Of a stretch of DNA of 64,000 nucleotides, positions 63,648 through 64,000 are shown piece after piece. Numbering within the stretch: position 1 is the stretch's first letter; each line of letters begins with the position of its first letter. This DNA is from Streptomyces nigra (GTDB lineage: Bacteria; Actinomycetota; Actinomycetes; Streptomycetales; Streptomycetaceae), in the NCBI RefSeq assembly GCF_003074055.1, contig NZ_CP029043.1, positions 310,001 through 374,000 of the forward strand. The letters are read 5' to 3'. The position numbers and the translations under genes are program-made. The notes under the pieces were generated by a model. That model saw only the letters and a program-made list of their open reading frames with translations, was not told the DNA's origin and ran no database searches.

Positions 63648-64000
63648 ATTGGATCCGAGAGGGGCGTCTCGACGGCGTTCTGGAGGGGCTGGGTGACTCC
63701 GCCGCGGGGCGGTTCAGTCATCGGGAGGTCCAGGCGCGGACCTTCGCGCCGTTGATCCTGTGTGCCGTACTGACGCGTGCGGCGGCTGTTCCCGGGCTCG
63801 TGTCGCAGGACGCCGCCGAGCGCTGGTACGCCGCCTTCTCCGCCTGGTATCCGGAGGAGCGGGACACCCGTGGCTGGGACGACTCCCTGGGCTGGTTGCA
63901 CGCCGTCGCGCATGGAGCCGACGCCGTCGCGGCGTTCGCGAGGGTCCTCCCCCACCGCCGGAGCGACCTGCTCGAACTGTGTGGGCGGAGGGTGACGGTA
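63648..64000 (+). pseudogene. 3' part of the split DUF2785 gene (continues beyond window)
   Basis: The frame HWIREGRLDGVLEGLGDSAAGRFSHREVQARTFAPLILCAVLTRAAAV ... WYPEERDTRGWDDSLGWLHAVAHGADAVAAF is the conserved core of DUF2785 and is open to the end of the window. It is separated from its 5' half by the 5.2-kb element. It lacks its own start and is probably not translated. Confidence 0.88.

Larger units (their letters stand above)
58444..63650. mobile_element. 5.2-kb ISL2-type transposon carrying an NTPase cargo
   Basis: The element proper is 58447-63647 (5,201 bp). Its 43-bp terminal inverted repeats (58447-58489 and 63605-63647) match at 40 positions; both begin GAGC. It is flanked by ATT direct repeats (58444-58446 and 63648-63650), the ANT target form of the IS5/ISL2 group. 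A transposase of that group is at the right end. About 4 kb of unrelated cargo (58889-62571) lies between the conserved left end and the transposase. Typical ISL2 elements are about 1 kb. Confidence 0.9.

Overview
The window is about 64 kb of very GC-rich actinobacterial chromosome, almost certainly Streptomyces. The signs are strong third-position G/C bias, many GTG and TTG starts, and Streptomyces-type families: FhaA N-terminal (DUF3662), CU044_5270, DUF6233, MmyB-like XRE regulators, FG-GAP secreted proteins, and P-loop proteins with TPR-like repeats. No rRNA, tRNA or CRISPR array was seen. The content is mostly accessory: stress and redox enzymes, small regulators each paired with an enzyme, secreted proteins and mobile-element debris.

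Layout. 1-9 kb: end of an old-yellow-enzyme gene, a DUF3662 protein, a DJ-1/PfpI protein, SnoaL-like and monooxygenase-like proteins, a LysR regulator followed by katG, a MITE at the katG stop codon, an APH-like protein and a flavin-dependent oxidoreductase. 9-14 kb: two FG-GAP beta-propeller proteins, then an ECF sigma factor overlapping a CU044_5270 membrane protein. 14-26 kb: a broken membrane-protein gene, an MFS exporter, cydAB, a universal stress protein, MerR and ECF regulators, a lipoate ligase with its accessory domain in front, and a sugar porter. 26-35 kb: an NmrA-like protein, a divergent AraC/XRE pair, a DUF916 protein next to a phosphatase with a WxL-like tail, a HupE-like protein, a lipoprotein and an SDR. 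35-43 kb: a large GH92 mannosidase-like enzyme behind a palindromic operator, nested MITEs, a degenerate Y-family polymerase, XRE/SDR and glyoxalase-like genes.

43-58 kb: an MBL hydrolase and a TetR regulator are divergent around a TAGAT-N10-ATCTA palindrome. The same palindrome recurs in front of an unusual gene that fuses an alpha/beta hydrolase to an FAD-dependent oxidase, which points to one small regulon. Next come IS remnants surrounding a second TetR/SDR pair, a methyltransferase, a frameshifted arsR divergent from an intact arsM, secreted proteins, an HxlR/MBL operon and a ComB-like phosphatase.

58-64 kb: a DUF2785 gene is split by a 5,201-bp element with 43-bp terminal inverted repeats and an ATT target duplication. 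The element carries an IS5/ISL2-type transposase and a two-gene cargo: a small glycine-rich protein and a 1,027-residue P-loop protein with about 19 repeats of 32 residues. This cargo transposon and the TetR/MBL/fusion-oxidase regulon are the best candidates for undescribed systems.
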